Source of the DNA: Arcobacter sp. EP1
GTDB taxonomy: Bacteria; Campylobacterota; Campylobacteria; Campylobacterales; Arcobacteraceae
Assembly (NCBI GenBank): GCA_001655195.1
Contig: LPNY01000199.1
Location: forward strand, 25,030-86,169
Direction of reading: 5' to 3'
DNA: 61,140 nucleotides
In this document: positions 27,907 through 35,500 of the stretch, one piece after another
Position numbering within the stretch: position 1 is the first letter of the stretch
Layout of the letters: every line of letters begins with the position of its first letter
Notes under the pieces: generated by a model
Told to the model about the DNA's origin: nothing
Databases searched by the model: none
What the model saw: the letters and a program-made list of their open reading frames with translations, nothing else
Made by a program: the position numbers and the translations under genes

Positions 27907-29337
27907 TTATAAAATCACTGTTTTATTTTTACCCTCTTCTTTAGCTTGGTATAGATTGTTATCTACTCGAGTAAAGAATGTCTCTTTGTTTTCACTCTCT
28001 TCACGTATTGCAACACCAACACTAACTGTTAATGTTCGTCCTATAATCTCTTTTATCGTCGTACTTGATTCAATTTCATGACGTAACTTTTCAGCTACCT
28101 TAAAAGCAATATCTTTATCACTATTTGACAGCAGTGCAATAAACTCTTCTCCACCCCATCGTGCAATGATATCATTACGCCTAAACGTTGCTCTAAATAT
28201 TTTGGCAACCTCAATGAGAACTTTATCACCAACAAGATGTCCAAAATTATCATTAACCTCTTTGAAGTTATCCACATCAAACAAGATAAGCGTTAATTCA
28301 TGTTCATCTTTTCGTGATGAGTTAAAAATACGGTCAAATTTTATATCAAAATCGTTTCTATTTGGAAGAGCTGTTAGTTTATCTTTTTTTGCTAAACGTT
28401 CAAGTTTTCCCTGATAGTAGTTTATGTTCCACATCACTGCGCCAATGATAAGTAGCATAATACATAAAGAGATGATAATATTGATATAAAAATTCTCTTT
28501 CAGTTCTTGGGTAAAAAATTTCTCTTTTGCTTCGACAAACAGGTACAAATTCAGCTCATCAATATAACGAAGATTTACAAAATATTTTTCACTATTAACA
28601 GTATACTCCAACGAAGAGATAGATTTTTTATTATAATCTTCGATTAGTAACATCAGGGTTTTTTGATTAATACGTAACTCATTGCTAAAATCTTTTGTGC
28701 TTAAAACTATTTCATTGGAGGGTTTAACAAAATAGATATCATGGTTATATTTACTTTTATAGGTTTCAAGTAGTGTTGAGACATGAGAAGTTTTTAAACC
28801 TACACCCGTTACTCCAATAAAATTACCAGAAAAATCATAAACTCTGTAGTTAGTAAAAATCGTCAACGAATCATTAGCTGCCATATCAATATCAATATTA
28901 CATTCAAACTCATCAACAATATTTTTCACACGAAAAAACCAAATATCACGTTCATTAGAAGCACTTACTTTTTTGAGTATTCCTTTTGGATAGTAGTAGT
29001 TTTTTGTTTTATTTGAGACAAAAAAACTGCTAGATGTTTTGTATTTTTTTTGAATGGAGTCTAAATAATTTTTAATCTCTTCAATATCTTTTTCTCCTGA
29101 TAAAACCCAGTTTCTCACAAAGGTATCTTGAGCCATCAGGGATGAAACTAAATTCGGTTTGAGTAAATCCCGTTGTATTTCAGAGTAGATATTATCGCTA
29201 CTTAGGGGCAATGATTTATATTTGAGTTCATCTTTTGTTAGATTCACCGCAACTTTATAGCTTAAAAAAGATGTTAGAAAAAAACCAATAAGAAGTAACA
29301 TACTAATAATAAATAGCAGTCTATATTTTGTCAACAT
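27907..29337 (-). CDS. Membrane diguanylate cyclase with extracytoplasmic sensor domain
   Basis: 476 aa. Membrane helices at about residues 5-28 and 280-303 flank a periplasmic domain of about 250 residues of the Cache type (contains YRVYDFSGNFIGVTGVGLK). The GGDEF domain has LTALPNRNDFD, DVDNFKEVNDNFGH and an intact active site RWGGEEF. RRND five residues before it is an inhibitory I-site. It should make c-di-GMP with product inhibition. It is the last gene of a run with a DksA-like protein and an unknown protein. Confidence 0.92.
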   Translation of the reverse strand: MLTKYRLLFIISMLLLIGFFLTSFLSYKVAVNLTKDELKYKSLPLSSDNIYSEIQRDLLKPNLVSSLMAQDTFVRNWVLSGEKDIEEIKNYLDSIQKKYKTSSSFFVSNKTKNYYYPKGILKKVSASNERDIWFFRVKNIVDEFECNIDIDMAANDSLTIFTNYRVYDFSGNFIGVTGVGLKTSHVSTLLETYKSKYNHDIYFVKPSNEIVLSTKDFSNELRINQKTLMLLIEDYNKKSISSLEYTVNSEKYFVNLRYIDELNLYLFVEAKEKFFTQELKENFYINIIISLCIMLLIIGAVMWNINYYQGKLERLAKKDKLTALPNRNDFDIKFDRIFNSSRKDEHELTLILFDVDNFKEVNDNFGHLVGDKVLIEVAKIFRATFRRNDIIARWGGEEFIALLSNSDKDIAFKVAEKLRHEIESSTTIKEIIGRTLTVSVGVAIREESENKETFFTRVDNNLYQAKEEGKNKTVIL

Positions 29338-29368
29338 TAGTAACCTTTGGATACGTTGTTAGTTAAAA

Positions 29369-29710
29369 CTATTCAAATGTTTGAGCACAATCAATGCAGA
29401 TTGTCGATTCAGGTAAAATTTTGAGTCGTTCGATATTAATAGGCTCATCACAAAGATTACAAAGTCCATATGTAGGCAGGTCTACCCTATCCTTTACAAA
29501 AAGAAGCTTCTTTAATCGTTGTTCGCATTTTAAAAGCATCGCCTCATTAACGGACTTTTCGCCCATTGCTTCAAGTCGCGTTAAGCGCCCCAAAGAGTTT
29601 TCAGGAGAGATAGGTTTGATTTTTTCCTGTAAATCACTAATTTCAGTTTTCAGTTTAATAATCTCTTCTTCAATACGTGTTCTAAGAATCACTTTTTCAT
29701 CAACTGTCAT
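29369..29710 (-). CDS. DksA/TraR-family zinc-finger protein
   Basis: 113 aa. A coiled-coil N-terminal part (ILRTRIEEEIIKLKTEISDLQEKIK) leads to a C-terminal four-Cys zinc finger, YGLCNLCDEPINIERLKILPESTICIDC. DksA proteins bind RNA polymerase through the secondary channel and modulate transcription with ppGpp. The DxxDxA tip of classic DksA is not obvious, so a TraR- or DksA2-like variant is possible. It lies 6 bp after the 219-aa unknown gene and 31 bp before the diguanylate cyclase. Confidence 0.82.
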   Translation of the reverse strand: MTVDEKVILRTRIEEEIIKLKTEISDLQEKIKPISPENSLGRLTRLEAMGEKSVNEAMLLKCEQRLKKLLFVKDRVDLPTYGLCNLCDEPINIERLKILPESTICIDCAQTFE

Positions 29711-29716
29711 TATTCT

Positions 29717-30376
29717 TTACTCGTTACCTGTCTCTTCTAACTCTTTTTGAGCATCAGTTTGTAATAACTTAGCAATTTTTTCATCAATGATCTTTAAAGT
29801 ACGCTCTTGAGTCTCATAAGAAATTTCAGGAAGTGTTCCTCCCCACATTTTCTCAGCCTCATTAAAACCTTGAACGACACCTTTTCTACTCTCTTGTAAT
29901 GCTTCTAAATTATCGCCGGATAAATTAAGCACAAAAGAGCTCACTCGATCAGAGGTTTGCGTGATTCCAAAGAAACCATTATCTGAAACTAAATCTTGTG
30001 CTTCATGAGCAGATAGTTCAGTAATAGGCTTGCCATCATAACCAATAGAAGACAAAGAGAATCCGCTTTCTAACTCTTTTCCTGATAGAAAATTAAACAA
30101 CTCTGTATTATTGGTAAGGTTCATCAAAGCATTTTGTGCAGTGGTATTATCTTTTGTAACTTCCACACTTTTAAGGTTTAAAAATACTTTAATGCTCTCC
30201 ATTGAAATGGAAAGATCAACTGCCGCATTATGCAATGTACTGTCTTGGTTCTCATAACTCTCATTATTTTCTACATTTTGAGTATTGAACTCCTGGCTAT
30301 GGGTTTCTTTGCCATAAGTTACATTAGCTGTATATGCATTATATAATAAAGAGCTATCTATTGATTCTATACTCAT
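29717..30376 (-). CDS. Unrecognised 219-aa protein, first gene of a DksA-like/GGDEF run
   Basis: The start has an excellent AAGGAG at 6 nt. The first about 60 residues are Asn/Ser/Glu-rich and probably disordered. A helical middle carries SMESIKVFLNLKSVEV. The C-terminal part contains GYDGKPITELSAHEAQDLVSDNGFF, then a segment with GVVQGFNEAEKMWGGTLPEIS and a closing helix. There is no signal peptide or membrane segment. I cannot name the family. Its placement with a transcription modulator and a c-di-GMP enzyme suggests a regulatory role, without proof. Confidence 0.7.
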   Translation of the reverse strand: MSIESIDSSLLYNAYTANVTYGKETHSQEFNTQNVENNESYENQDSTLHNAAVDLSISMESIKVFLNLKSVEVTKDNTTAQNALMNLTNNTELFNFLSGKELESGFSLSSIGYDGKPITELSAHEAQDLVSDNGFFGITQTSDRVSSFVLNLSGDNLEALQESRKGVVQGFNEAEKMWGGTLPEISYETQERTLKIIDEKIAKLLQTDAQKELEETGNE

Positions 30377-30428
30377 AGGATACTCCTTCTTACTATTTAG
30401 CTAATTATTACTTACCAAAGATAAAATT

Positions 30429-30455
30429 TAGCTTAAAAATCAAAACTAGCTTAAA
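30429..30455. repeat. Paired TAGCTTAAA repeat upstream of the 219-aa gene
   Basis: TAGCTTAAA occurs at 30429-30437 and 30447-30455, 18 bp apart, and a related TTTAGCTAA is nearer the start codon around 30400. They are in the 202-bp gap between the unknown gene and the hemerythrin. Candidate regulator sites; weak evidence in AT-rich DNA. Confidence 0.3.
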
Positions 30456-30578
30456 GTAGTGATTTCACAAATATACTACTGTAGGAGCCAATAAAAGGGG
30501 ATTTATAAGAGAATTAAGAAATTCATGCGACACATTTCAGTCACATAAATTTCAAAAAAATTTCATTTTAATTATAAT

Positions 30579-30977
30579 TTAAAGCGTTTCGGCAAACTCT
30601 TTATACTTCATATCTGATTTTAAAATGTGGTTTAAGAGCCACTCTTTTAGAAATTCTAACAATTCAGTGTAGACACTTTTATCAAAAGTGAGTGTTCCTA
30701 AACAGAAGTTAGTTGTTTTCTCAATAAAATCTAAATGTTCTAATTCATGGGAAACAATTTCTGGAAAATCTATCTTTTTCATATAGGCTTCTTCTGAGGT
30801 AAAATGGTATTTAATATAGTCTGTCATTTTTGTCAAAACATCAGAAACTACCTCCCCATTATTTGATAAATCTTTTTGCTCGATGAGTTCATTAATCATC
30901 TCTATTAATTTTTGATGTTGTAGATCCATATCTACATTACCAACACTAAAGCTATCTTTCCAAATTATCTTTTCCAT
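30579..30977 (-). CDS. Bacteriohemerythrin
   Basis: 132 aa from ATG 30977 (AGGA 6 nt upstream). The di-iron ligands of a four-helix hemerythrin are visible: His in DLQHQKLIEMIN, His and Glu in YHFTSEE, the pair in HELEHLDF, and His and Asp in HILKSDMKY. The N-terminal IIWKDSFSVGNVDMD matches the family. It should bind oxygen reversibly, for oxygen storage, delivery or sensing in a microaerophile. It is a stand-alone single domain. Confidence 0.92.
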   Translation of the reverse strand: MEKIIWKDSFSVGNVDMDLQHQKLIEMINELIEQKDLSNNGEVVSDVLTKMTDYIKYHFTSEEAYMKKIDFPEIVSHELEHLDFIEKTTNFCLGTLTFDKSVYTELLEFLKEWLLNHILKSDMKYKEFAETL

Positions 30978-31111
30978 GTTCATTCCTAAAATTAATCCTA
31001 ATAATCATAGCAGATTTTATTATAAATTTAAGAATTTTAAATAATTTTCATCTAGAAATTAGTAATAATAGTTATAATTTTTCACAATAAATCTTAGCAC
31101 TGGAATTTAAT

Positions 31112-31591
31112 ATGTTACCCTCTTTTTTAGAACCTTTTCAAAGTACAGTTATCTCAACGTTAGATAATACAAAAGCGCCCTTTACAAGTTATGCACCCTT
31201 TATCCAAAAAGATAATGACTTCTATATTTTTATTAGTGATATCGCCAAACATGCTAAAAACATCCAAAGAGGCAAGCAGTGTTCTCTTTTCTTTATTGAA
31301 GATGAAAGTCAAGCAAAAAATATCTTTGCACGACAACGGGTTGTGCTGCAATGTGAAGCAACAAAAATAGCAAAAGATAACGAAGTTTGCGAAGAACTCC
31401 TTAATACTTTTGAGGAAAAATTTGGAGATATCATGAACATGTTAAAAGAGATGAAAGATTTTAATCTCTATAAAATCACACCCCTAAAGGGTGAAGCAGT
31501 CTTTGGGTTTGCAGAAGCATTTGACATTGAATGTAATCCCGAATTGTGCCTCGTTGAAAGAGAGAATCAAAAAGGGCATAACAGTAAATAA
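31112..31591 (+). CDS. HugZ/pyridoxamine-oxidase-like split-barrel protein
   Basis: 159 aa. A split beta-barrel pattern is visible (STVISTLDNTKAPFTSYAPF, DFYIFISDIAKHAKNI, CSLFFIEDES, RVVLQCEATKI), ending in a C-terminal segment with KGEAVFGFAEAFDI. Short HugZ-type proteins bind or degrade heme; others bind flavin. It is shorter than Helicobacter HugZ, so heme oxygenase activity is only a possibility. Its stop overlaps the DTW gene start as TAATG. Confidence 0.75.
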   Translation: MLPSFLEPFQSTVISTLDNTKAPFTSYAPFIQKDNDFYIFISDIAKHAKNIQRGKQCSLFFIEDESQAKNIFARQRVVLQCEATKIAKDNEVCEELLNTFEEKFGDIMNMLKEMKDFNLYKITPLKGEAVFGFAEAFDIECNPELCLVERENQKGHNSK

Positions 31592-32244
31592 TGAGTGAAC
31601 AAAGAACCACCTGCTACAGTTGCTACCGTCCTAAAAGCAGCTGTATGTGCCAATATGTACATACAATATCAACCCATACTGAATTTATTATTCTTATGCA
31701 CCCAAAAGAGTTTAGAAAAACCAAAAATGGAACAGGACATCTAACAAACCTCTCTTTACCCAATTCAAAAGTTGTTATTGGGATTGATTTTTCAAATAAT
31801 GCGTTAATTAATAAAGCAATCAAAGACCCCAACAAAAACTGCTTTGTTCTCTATCCCCATATAAGTGCTATTGAACTTAATAAGCATTCCATTCAAACAG
31901 CCAATAAAACAAATGTAATTTTTATTATTGATTCAACTTGGGCATGTTCAAAAAAAATGATACGTGAAAGTAGCAATTTGCAAAAGCTTCCAAAAATAAG
32001 TTTTACTCACACGCAAAACTCAAATTTTCATATCAAAACACAACCTGCACATTATGCTCTATCTACTATTGAGTCAACCTTGTGTATTCTAAAACATCTG
32101 CATTCTCATAATATCGAAACAATAAAAGAAGAATCCTTTGAGAAGTTCTTATTGCCTTTTGAAAAGATGGTTGATTATCAACTCAATTGTGCATTGGAAA
32201 CAAAGGGAGAAAAAATACGCTATAAAAACAGAAGTGATTTATAA
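31591..32244 (+). CDS. DTW-domain protein (tRNA-uridine aminocarboxypropyltransferase-like)
   Basis: 217 aa. The N-terminal Cys cluster CYSCYRPKSSCMC probably binds zinc. HPKEFRKTKNGTGHL fits the SAM-binding H-P-x-E region, and IDSTWACSKKMIRES is the DTW motif with Ser in place of Gly before Thr. Known family members (TapT/Tuac) place an acp group on uridine 47 or 20 of tRNA. It is coupled to the HugZ-like gene and convergent with the next, overlapping by 6 bp. Confidence 0.85.
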   Translation: MSEQRTTCYSCYRPKSSCMCQYVHTISTHTEFIILMHPKEFRKTKNGTGHLTNLSLPNSKVVIGIDFSNNALINKAIKDPNKNCFVLYPHISAIELNKHSIQTANKTNVIFIIDSTWACSKKMIRESSNLQKLPKISFTHTQNSNFHIKTQPAHYALSTIESTLCILKHLHSHNIETIKEESFEKFLLPFEKMVDYQLNCALETKGEKIRYKNRSDL

Positions 32245-33357
32245 AAATCGTCCTAAGTTTTTACGTGTAAAAGTGAGGTCTTTTAGGGTTAAAAGATGTT
32301 TCTCTTTTAAAATATGAAGGAGAAAACGAACTTCAGCATTGGTAAAACCATCTTGTTCTTTCTCTTTAATATTTACTTCTTCATCTTTTAAATAGACTCG
32401 AAAAAGCTTTCCATTATTATGTTTTACGTAATAAACTACATCATAGGTTTTAGTATTGATTTTTTCTAACGTTACTACGACTCGTTTTATATTATTATCA
32501 TAATTTGGAAGAAGGGACAAAAATTCATCTGTGCTTAAATAGCCCACATAAAGTTTAGTAAAGATATCAAAATAAAGACCCAAACGATTTGATGTAAAAA
32601 ACTTTAAATCAATGGAAAATTTTTTGTTAGAACGGCACTTCTCTAAAATCCATTCCAATGTTTGAAAGTATTGAAATTTTTTATACTCAATATTGGTAGT
32701 CTCAACAAATTTAATATTTTTGAAACTGCTTATAGTTTTGTTTTTGTGAGTTTGGTACAAAATGTCATTGAGTAAATTTTGATCTTCTAAATCTTTTGTC
32801 ACCCAAATGGTACAATAGTCAGGAAATCGTCTTAGACCAATTGAACCTTCCGTTAAAACAATAAGTGCTTTGATTTTTAACTGGGGGAAAAGTACTTTTA
32901 AGAGTGCCTGTTTTTTATAAAGGCGTTTATTTAAACTGGCCGTTTTTTTAGAAGTACTCATCTCTACAAAGTAAAGACTATCTTTGGTAAAAAACATAGC
33001 ATCATATTCACTGATATCTTTATAGGCACTTTTATAAACAATTTGAGCACTCTTATCAATGAGCAAACCACTTTTGTTATAAAGTTTATGTTGTTTTTGG
33101 TGAGGACCTTTTAGAATAAATTTTGTAATAGCATTATTGGCGTTGGCAAACTCTAACAGATGTTCATAAATAACATTTTCAAAAACTTCACCTTTGAAAC
33201 TACTATAGGCAGAAAGAAAAGAAGGAGACTCTTTATCCACTTTCTTTTTTAAAAGACTTTTTAATCGTCTTTTATCATATTTATAATGAAATAGATTATT
33301 GCGTATTTTTGATGTGTTAAGTTTTTTAATATCTTCTGTTATTTTAAATGGGTACAA
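32239..33357 (-). CDS. Unrecognised protein with possible PD-(D/E)XK nuclease-like core
   Basis: 372 aa, very Lys-rich. The region SFKGEVFENVIYEHLLEF, then EYDAMFFTKDSLYFVEMSTSKK, resembles a restriction-endonuclease-like core: an early Glu, then Asp, about 12 residues, then E-x-S/K, with SKK in place of the usual single Lys. This is a fold guess by pattern only. The C-terminus contains a helical segment ending KDLTFTRKNLGRFL. It stands alone; no methylase or defence partner is adjacent. Confidence 0.5.
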   Translation of the reverse strand: MYPFKITEDIKKLNTSKIRNNLFHYKYDKRRLKSLLKKKVDKESPSFLSAYSSFKGEVFENVIYEHLLEFANANNAITKFILKGPHQKQHKLYNKSGLLIDKSAQIVYKSAYKDISEYDAMFFTKDSLYFVEMSTSKKTASLNKRLYKKQALLKVLFPQLKIKALIVLTEGSIGLRRFPDYCTIWVTKDLEDQNLLNDILYQTHKNKTISSFKNIKFVETTNIEYKKFQYFQTLEWILEKCRSNKKFSIDLKFFTSNRLGLYFDIFTKLYVGYLSTDEFLSLLPNYDNNIKRVVVTLEKINTKTYDVVYYVKHNNGKLFRVYLKDEEVNIKEKEQDGFTNAEVRFLLHILKEKHLLTLKDLTFTRKNLGRFL

Positions 33358-33400
33358 ATTTATTCTTTTTATCTATAGTTAGAGTGATTGTATCTTTTTT

Positions 33401-33430
33401 TTGCAAAAAATAACGTAAAATGGCTATAAT
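33401..33430 (+). promoter_or_regulatory. Promoter immediately before a start codon (possible leaderless mRNA)
   Basis: TTGCAA (33401-33406), an 18-nt spacer and a consensus TATAAT (33425-33430). Only 6 nt separate it from the ATG at 33437, so transcription should begin at or beside the start codon. No Shine-Dalgarno is present. Confidence 0.55.
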
Positions 33431-33436
33431 ACTGCC

Positions 33437-34012
33437 ATGAAATACATTCTGGCACCCTTTTTGGCAATACTCTTTTTTAGTGGCTGTTCCATAAAATACA
33501 AAACGCAAAAAATACAAACACTCAATGAAAAAAATCGAAATACGATTAATGAACTCAGCCTTGCTATAACTAAACTCTCAACAACTATTGATACAACTGA
33601 AGCAAAAAAAGTTGCCACCATTGCAACACTATATCCACTAGAACTTGCCAATGAGTATCAGCTTGTTAGCCCTCCTTTATTTCATAATACGCTAATCAAT
33701 ATGAATCTTAAAAAACGAGGGTTTTGTTATCATTTTGCCCAAGACATTTCACAAGAGTTAAAAAAACTCAAACTCAAAACCATAGAGCTAAGATGGGCAA
33801 CCCACAAAAAACAAAACTATTGGGAACATAATGCCATCGTATTAACAGCAAAACAACAATCCTTTAAAAAGGGTGTCTTGTTAGATGCTTGGAGAAACTC
33901 AGGTGTTCTTTACTGGGATTATGTTCAAAATGACACTGCCTATAACTGGAATGAAGATTTACGAAAAAGCCGATATTACGGTACAACAAAACAAAGAGGA
34001 AAAAACAATTGA
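33437..34012 (+). CDS. Lipoprotein with Cys-His-Asp (transglutaminase/papain-like) pattern
   Basis: 191 aa. A lipobox FSGC with Cys at residue 17 predicts membrane anchoring. After a helical spacer come KRGFCYHFAQDISQELKKL, then WEHNAIVLTA, then GVLLDAWRNSG. The order Cys, His, Asp with hydrophobic surroundings matches transglutaminase-like or papain-like hydrolases. I do not know a characterised relative. The SDR gene overlaps the stop by 4 bp. The start is preceded directly by a promoter rather than a ribosome site. Confidence 0.6.
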   Translation: MKYILAPFLAILFFSGCSIKYKTQKIQTLNEKNRNTINELSLAITKLSTTIDTTEAKKVATIATLYPLELANEYQLVSPPLFHNTLINMNLKKRGFCYHFAQDISQELKKLKLKTIELRWATHKKQNYWEHNAIVLTAKQQSFKKGVLLDAWRNSGVLYWDYVQNDTAYNWNEDLRKSRYYGTTKQRGKNN

Positions 34013-34698
34013 AGAAAAATATTTTAATCACTGGATGTAGCTCAGGATTAGGTTTTGCTTTAACGCAACTCTATTTAGAACAAAAATACACTGTCTACGG
34101 CATATCAAGAAACCATCCAGATATAAATCATGACAGCTTTCATTTTATACCATGTGATTTAAGTAAAACAGTTTTGATAAAAGAGACTCTTTCAAATGAG
34201 TTAACACAAATAGCGAGTTTTGATGTTGTTTACCTAAATGCGGGAATGTTAGGTAATATTGATACTATGGAAGAGTTAAGCCTTAAAGATTTAAAAGCAA
34301 CAATGGAACTAAATGTTTATGCCAATAAAGAACTACTTGATATTTTATCACACCTAACTGTTAAAACAGTGATTGGTATCTCATCAGGAGCGTCTGTTAA
34401 TGGTTCTAAAGGCTGGGGAGCATACTCTTTATCAAAAGCATCCTTGAATATGCTCATTAGTTTATATTCAAAAGAAATGACAAATAGCAAACTTTTTGCT
34501 GTTGCACCAGGAGTAATTGAGACCCCAATGACAGATATTATTCGTTTTGAAATTGATGATGAAGCCTTCCCATCAGCTAAAATATTAAAAGAGGGAACAA
34601 TCCAAACTCCTAACCAAGCAGCTCAGAGACTGTATGAGTTTGTTCAAAAAAGTGATACTTTTGAAAGCGGAAGCTTTTTAGATGTGAGAAAAATCTAA
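34009..34698 (+). CDS. Short-chain dehydrogenase/reductase
   Basis: 229 aa starting at TTG with AGAGGA 8 nt upstream. The Rossmann motif TGCSSGLG, the NAG motif (LNAGMLG), the catalytic Ser in ISSGAS and YSLSK as the YxxxK motif are all present. It is a classical SDR, probably using NADP (Ser/Arg after strand 2: GISRNH). The substrate cannot be inferred. Its last 4 bp overlap the convergent methyltransferase gene. Confidence 0.88.
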   Translation: MKKNILITGCSSGLGFALTQLYLEQKYTVYGISRNHPDINHDSFHFIPCDLSKTVLIKETLSNELTQIASFDVVYLNAGMLGNIDTMEELSLKDLKATMELNVYANKELLDILSHLTVKTVIGISSGASVNGSKGWGAYSLSKASLNMLISLYSKEMTNSKLFAVAPGVIETPMTDIIRFEIDDEAFPSAKILKEGTIQTPNQAAQRLYEFVQKSDTFESGSFLDVRKI

Positions 34699-35213
34699 GT
34701 TCTATACCACAGTAAAGGTGTCTGATAAATATCATTTACCTTTACCTCTTTTTTTACCTTTTTATTACGTAAAGCAAAGGTACTACTTATTAGCTCAATA
34801 TGCGAATCCTCTTGATTAATCTTTTCATTGATTTTTTCCATTCCTTTAGGAAACAAATAACAAATATATAAAGCATTTTCGAAGGGCAATTTTAAAAAAT
34901 CTTTTTGATAAAGTTCAAGATTTTTAAGATTAAACACGTATTTTAAAAGTAGGGAAAACAACCAAGGAAAAAAAGAAATTTCATAACCAATAATTTTTCG
35001 ATCGGGGAACTTTCGTGCTAAAAAAATGGCTAAAGTACCAAAACCTGAACCTAAGTCAATGATCGTTTCATAAGAACTAGTTGCAATAAGTGTTTGGAAC
35101 TTTAATGCAACCTTTTTTGAACTAGGTGTTGGTGCAATTCCAATTAAAAGTGTTGAAATTACAATAAAAAGAAGAATTAAAAGTAAAAAAATAAAAAATA
35201 ACAGTTCGAACAC
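34695..35213 (-). CDS. Membrane-anchored class I SAM-dependent methyltransferase-like protein
   Basis: 172 aa. An N-terminal hydrophobic helix (LLFFIFLLLILLFIVISTLLI) precedes motif I IIDLGSGFGTLAIFLA and an acidic end of strand 2 (IIGYEIS). Motif IV is weak (ALYICYLFPKG in place of DPPY/NPPY), so the substrate is unclear. Similar small proteins modify protein Lys in membranes, but that is a distant comparison. Confidence 0.72.
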   Translation of the reverse strand: MFELLFFIFLLLILLFIVISTLLIGIAPTPSSKKVALKFQTLIATSSYETIIDLGSGFGTLAIFLARKFPDRKIIGYEISFFPWLFSLLLKYVFNLKNLELYQKDFLKLPFENALYICYLFPKGMEKINEKINQEDSHIELISSTFALRNKKVKKEVKVNDIYQTPLLWYRT

Positions 35214-35227
35214 TATATATTAGACCT

Positions 35228-35354
35228 CTTTTAAATTATTGTAAAAATTAGTTATCAAAAACAACAATTATTAATATTACACAAATTACATTTTAAAATA
35301 ACTTTTAAATTATTGTAAAGCATGGTTATTTAAAATAATAACTATAAATATTAC
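35228..35354. repeat. Tandem 53-bp imperfect direct repeat upstream of the GGDEF-EAL gene
   Basis: Two equal-length units, 35228-35280 and 35302-35354 (period 74 bp). I count 43 of 53 identities. The first 18 bp are identical (CTTTTAAATTATTGTAAA) and the last 8 are also identical (AATATTAC). They end about 50 bp before a TATAAT at 35402-35407, a position suited to activator or repressor binding. Confidence 0.6.
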
Positions 35355-35401
35355 TTATCTTTAATATTAAAATAATTTTTATATTATACATATAAATACC
35401 G

Positions 35402-35467
35402 TATAATCTTGATTTCTATCAATATAAAATTAAAAAAAAATGTTAATATTTATAATTAATTATAAAT
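35402..35467 (+). promoter_or_regulatory. Probable promoter and AT palindrome in the 5' leader of the GGDEF-EAL gene
   Basis: TATAAT at 35402-35407 is a likely -10 element. The leader then contains a perfect 20-bp palindrome ATTTATAATTAATTATAAAT at 35448-35467, 33 bp before the ATG. AAGGAAATCAC precedes the ATG. Confidence 0.45.
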
Positions 35468-35500
35468 TAAAATTATTATTTTTTAAATCAAGGAAATCAC

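Noticed and set aside
35214-35500. CRISPR array or satellite from the repeated units
   Set aside because: Only two units, imperfect, 74-bp period and no spacers or cas genes.
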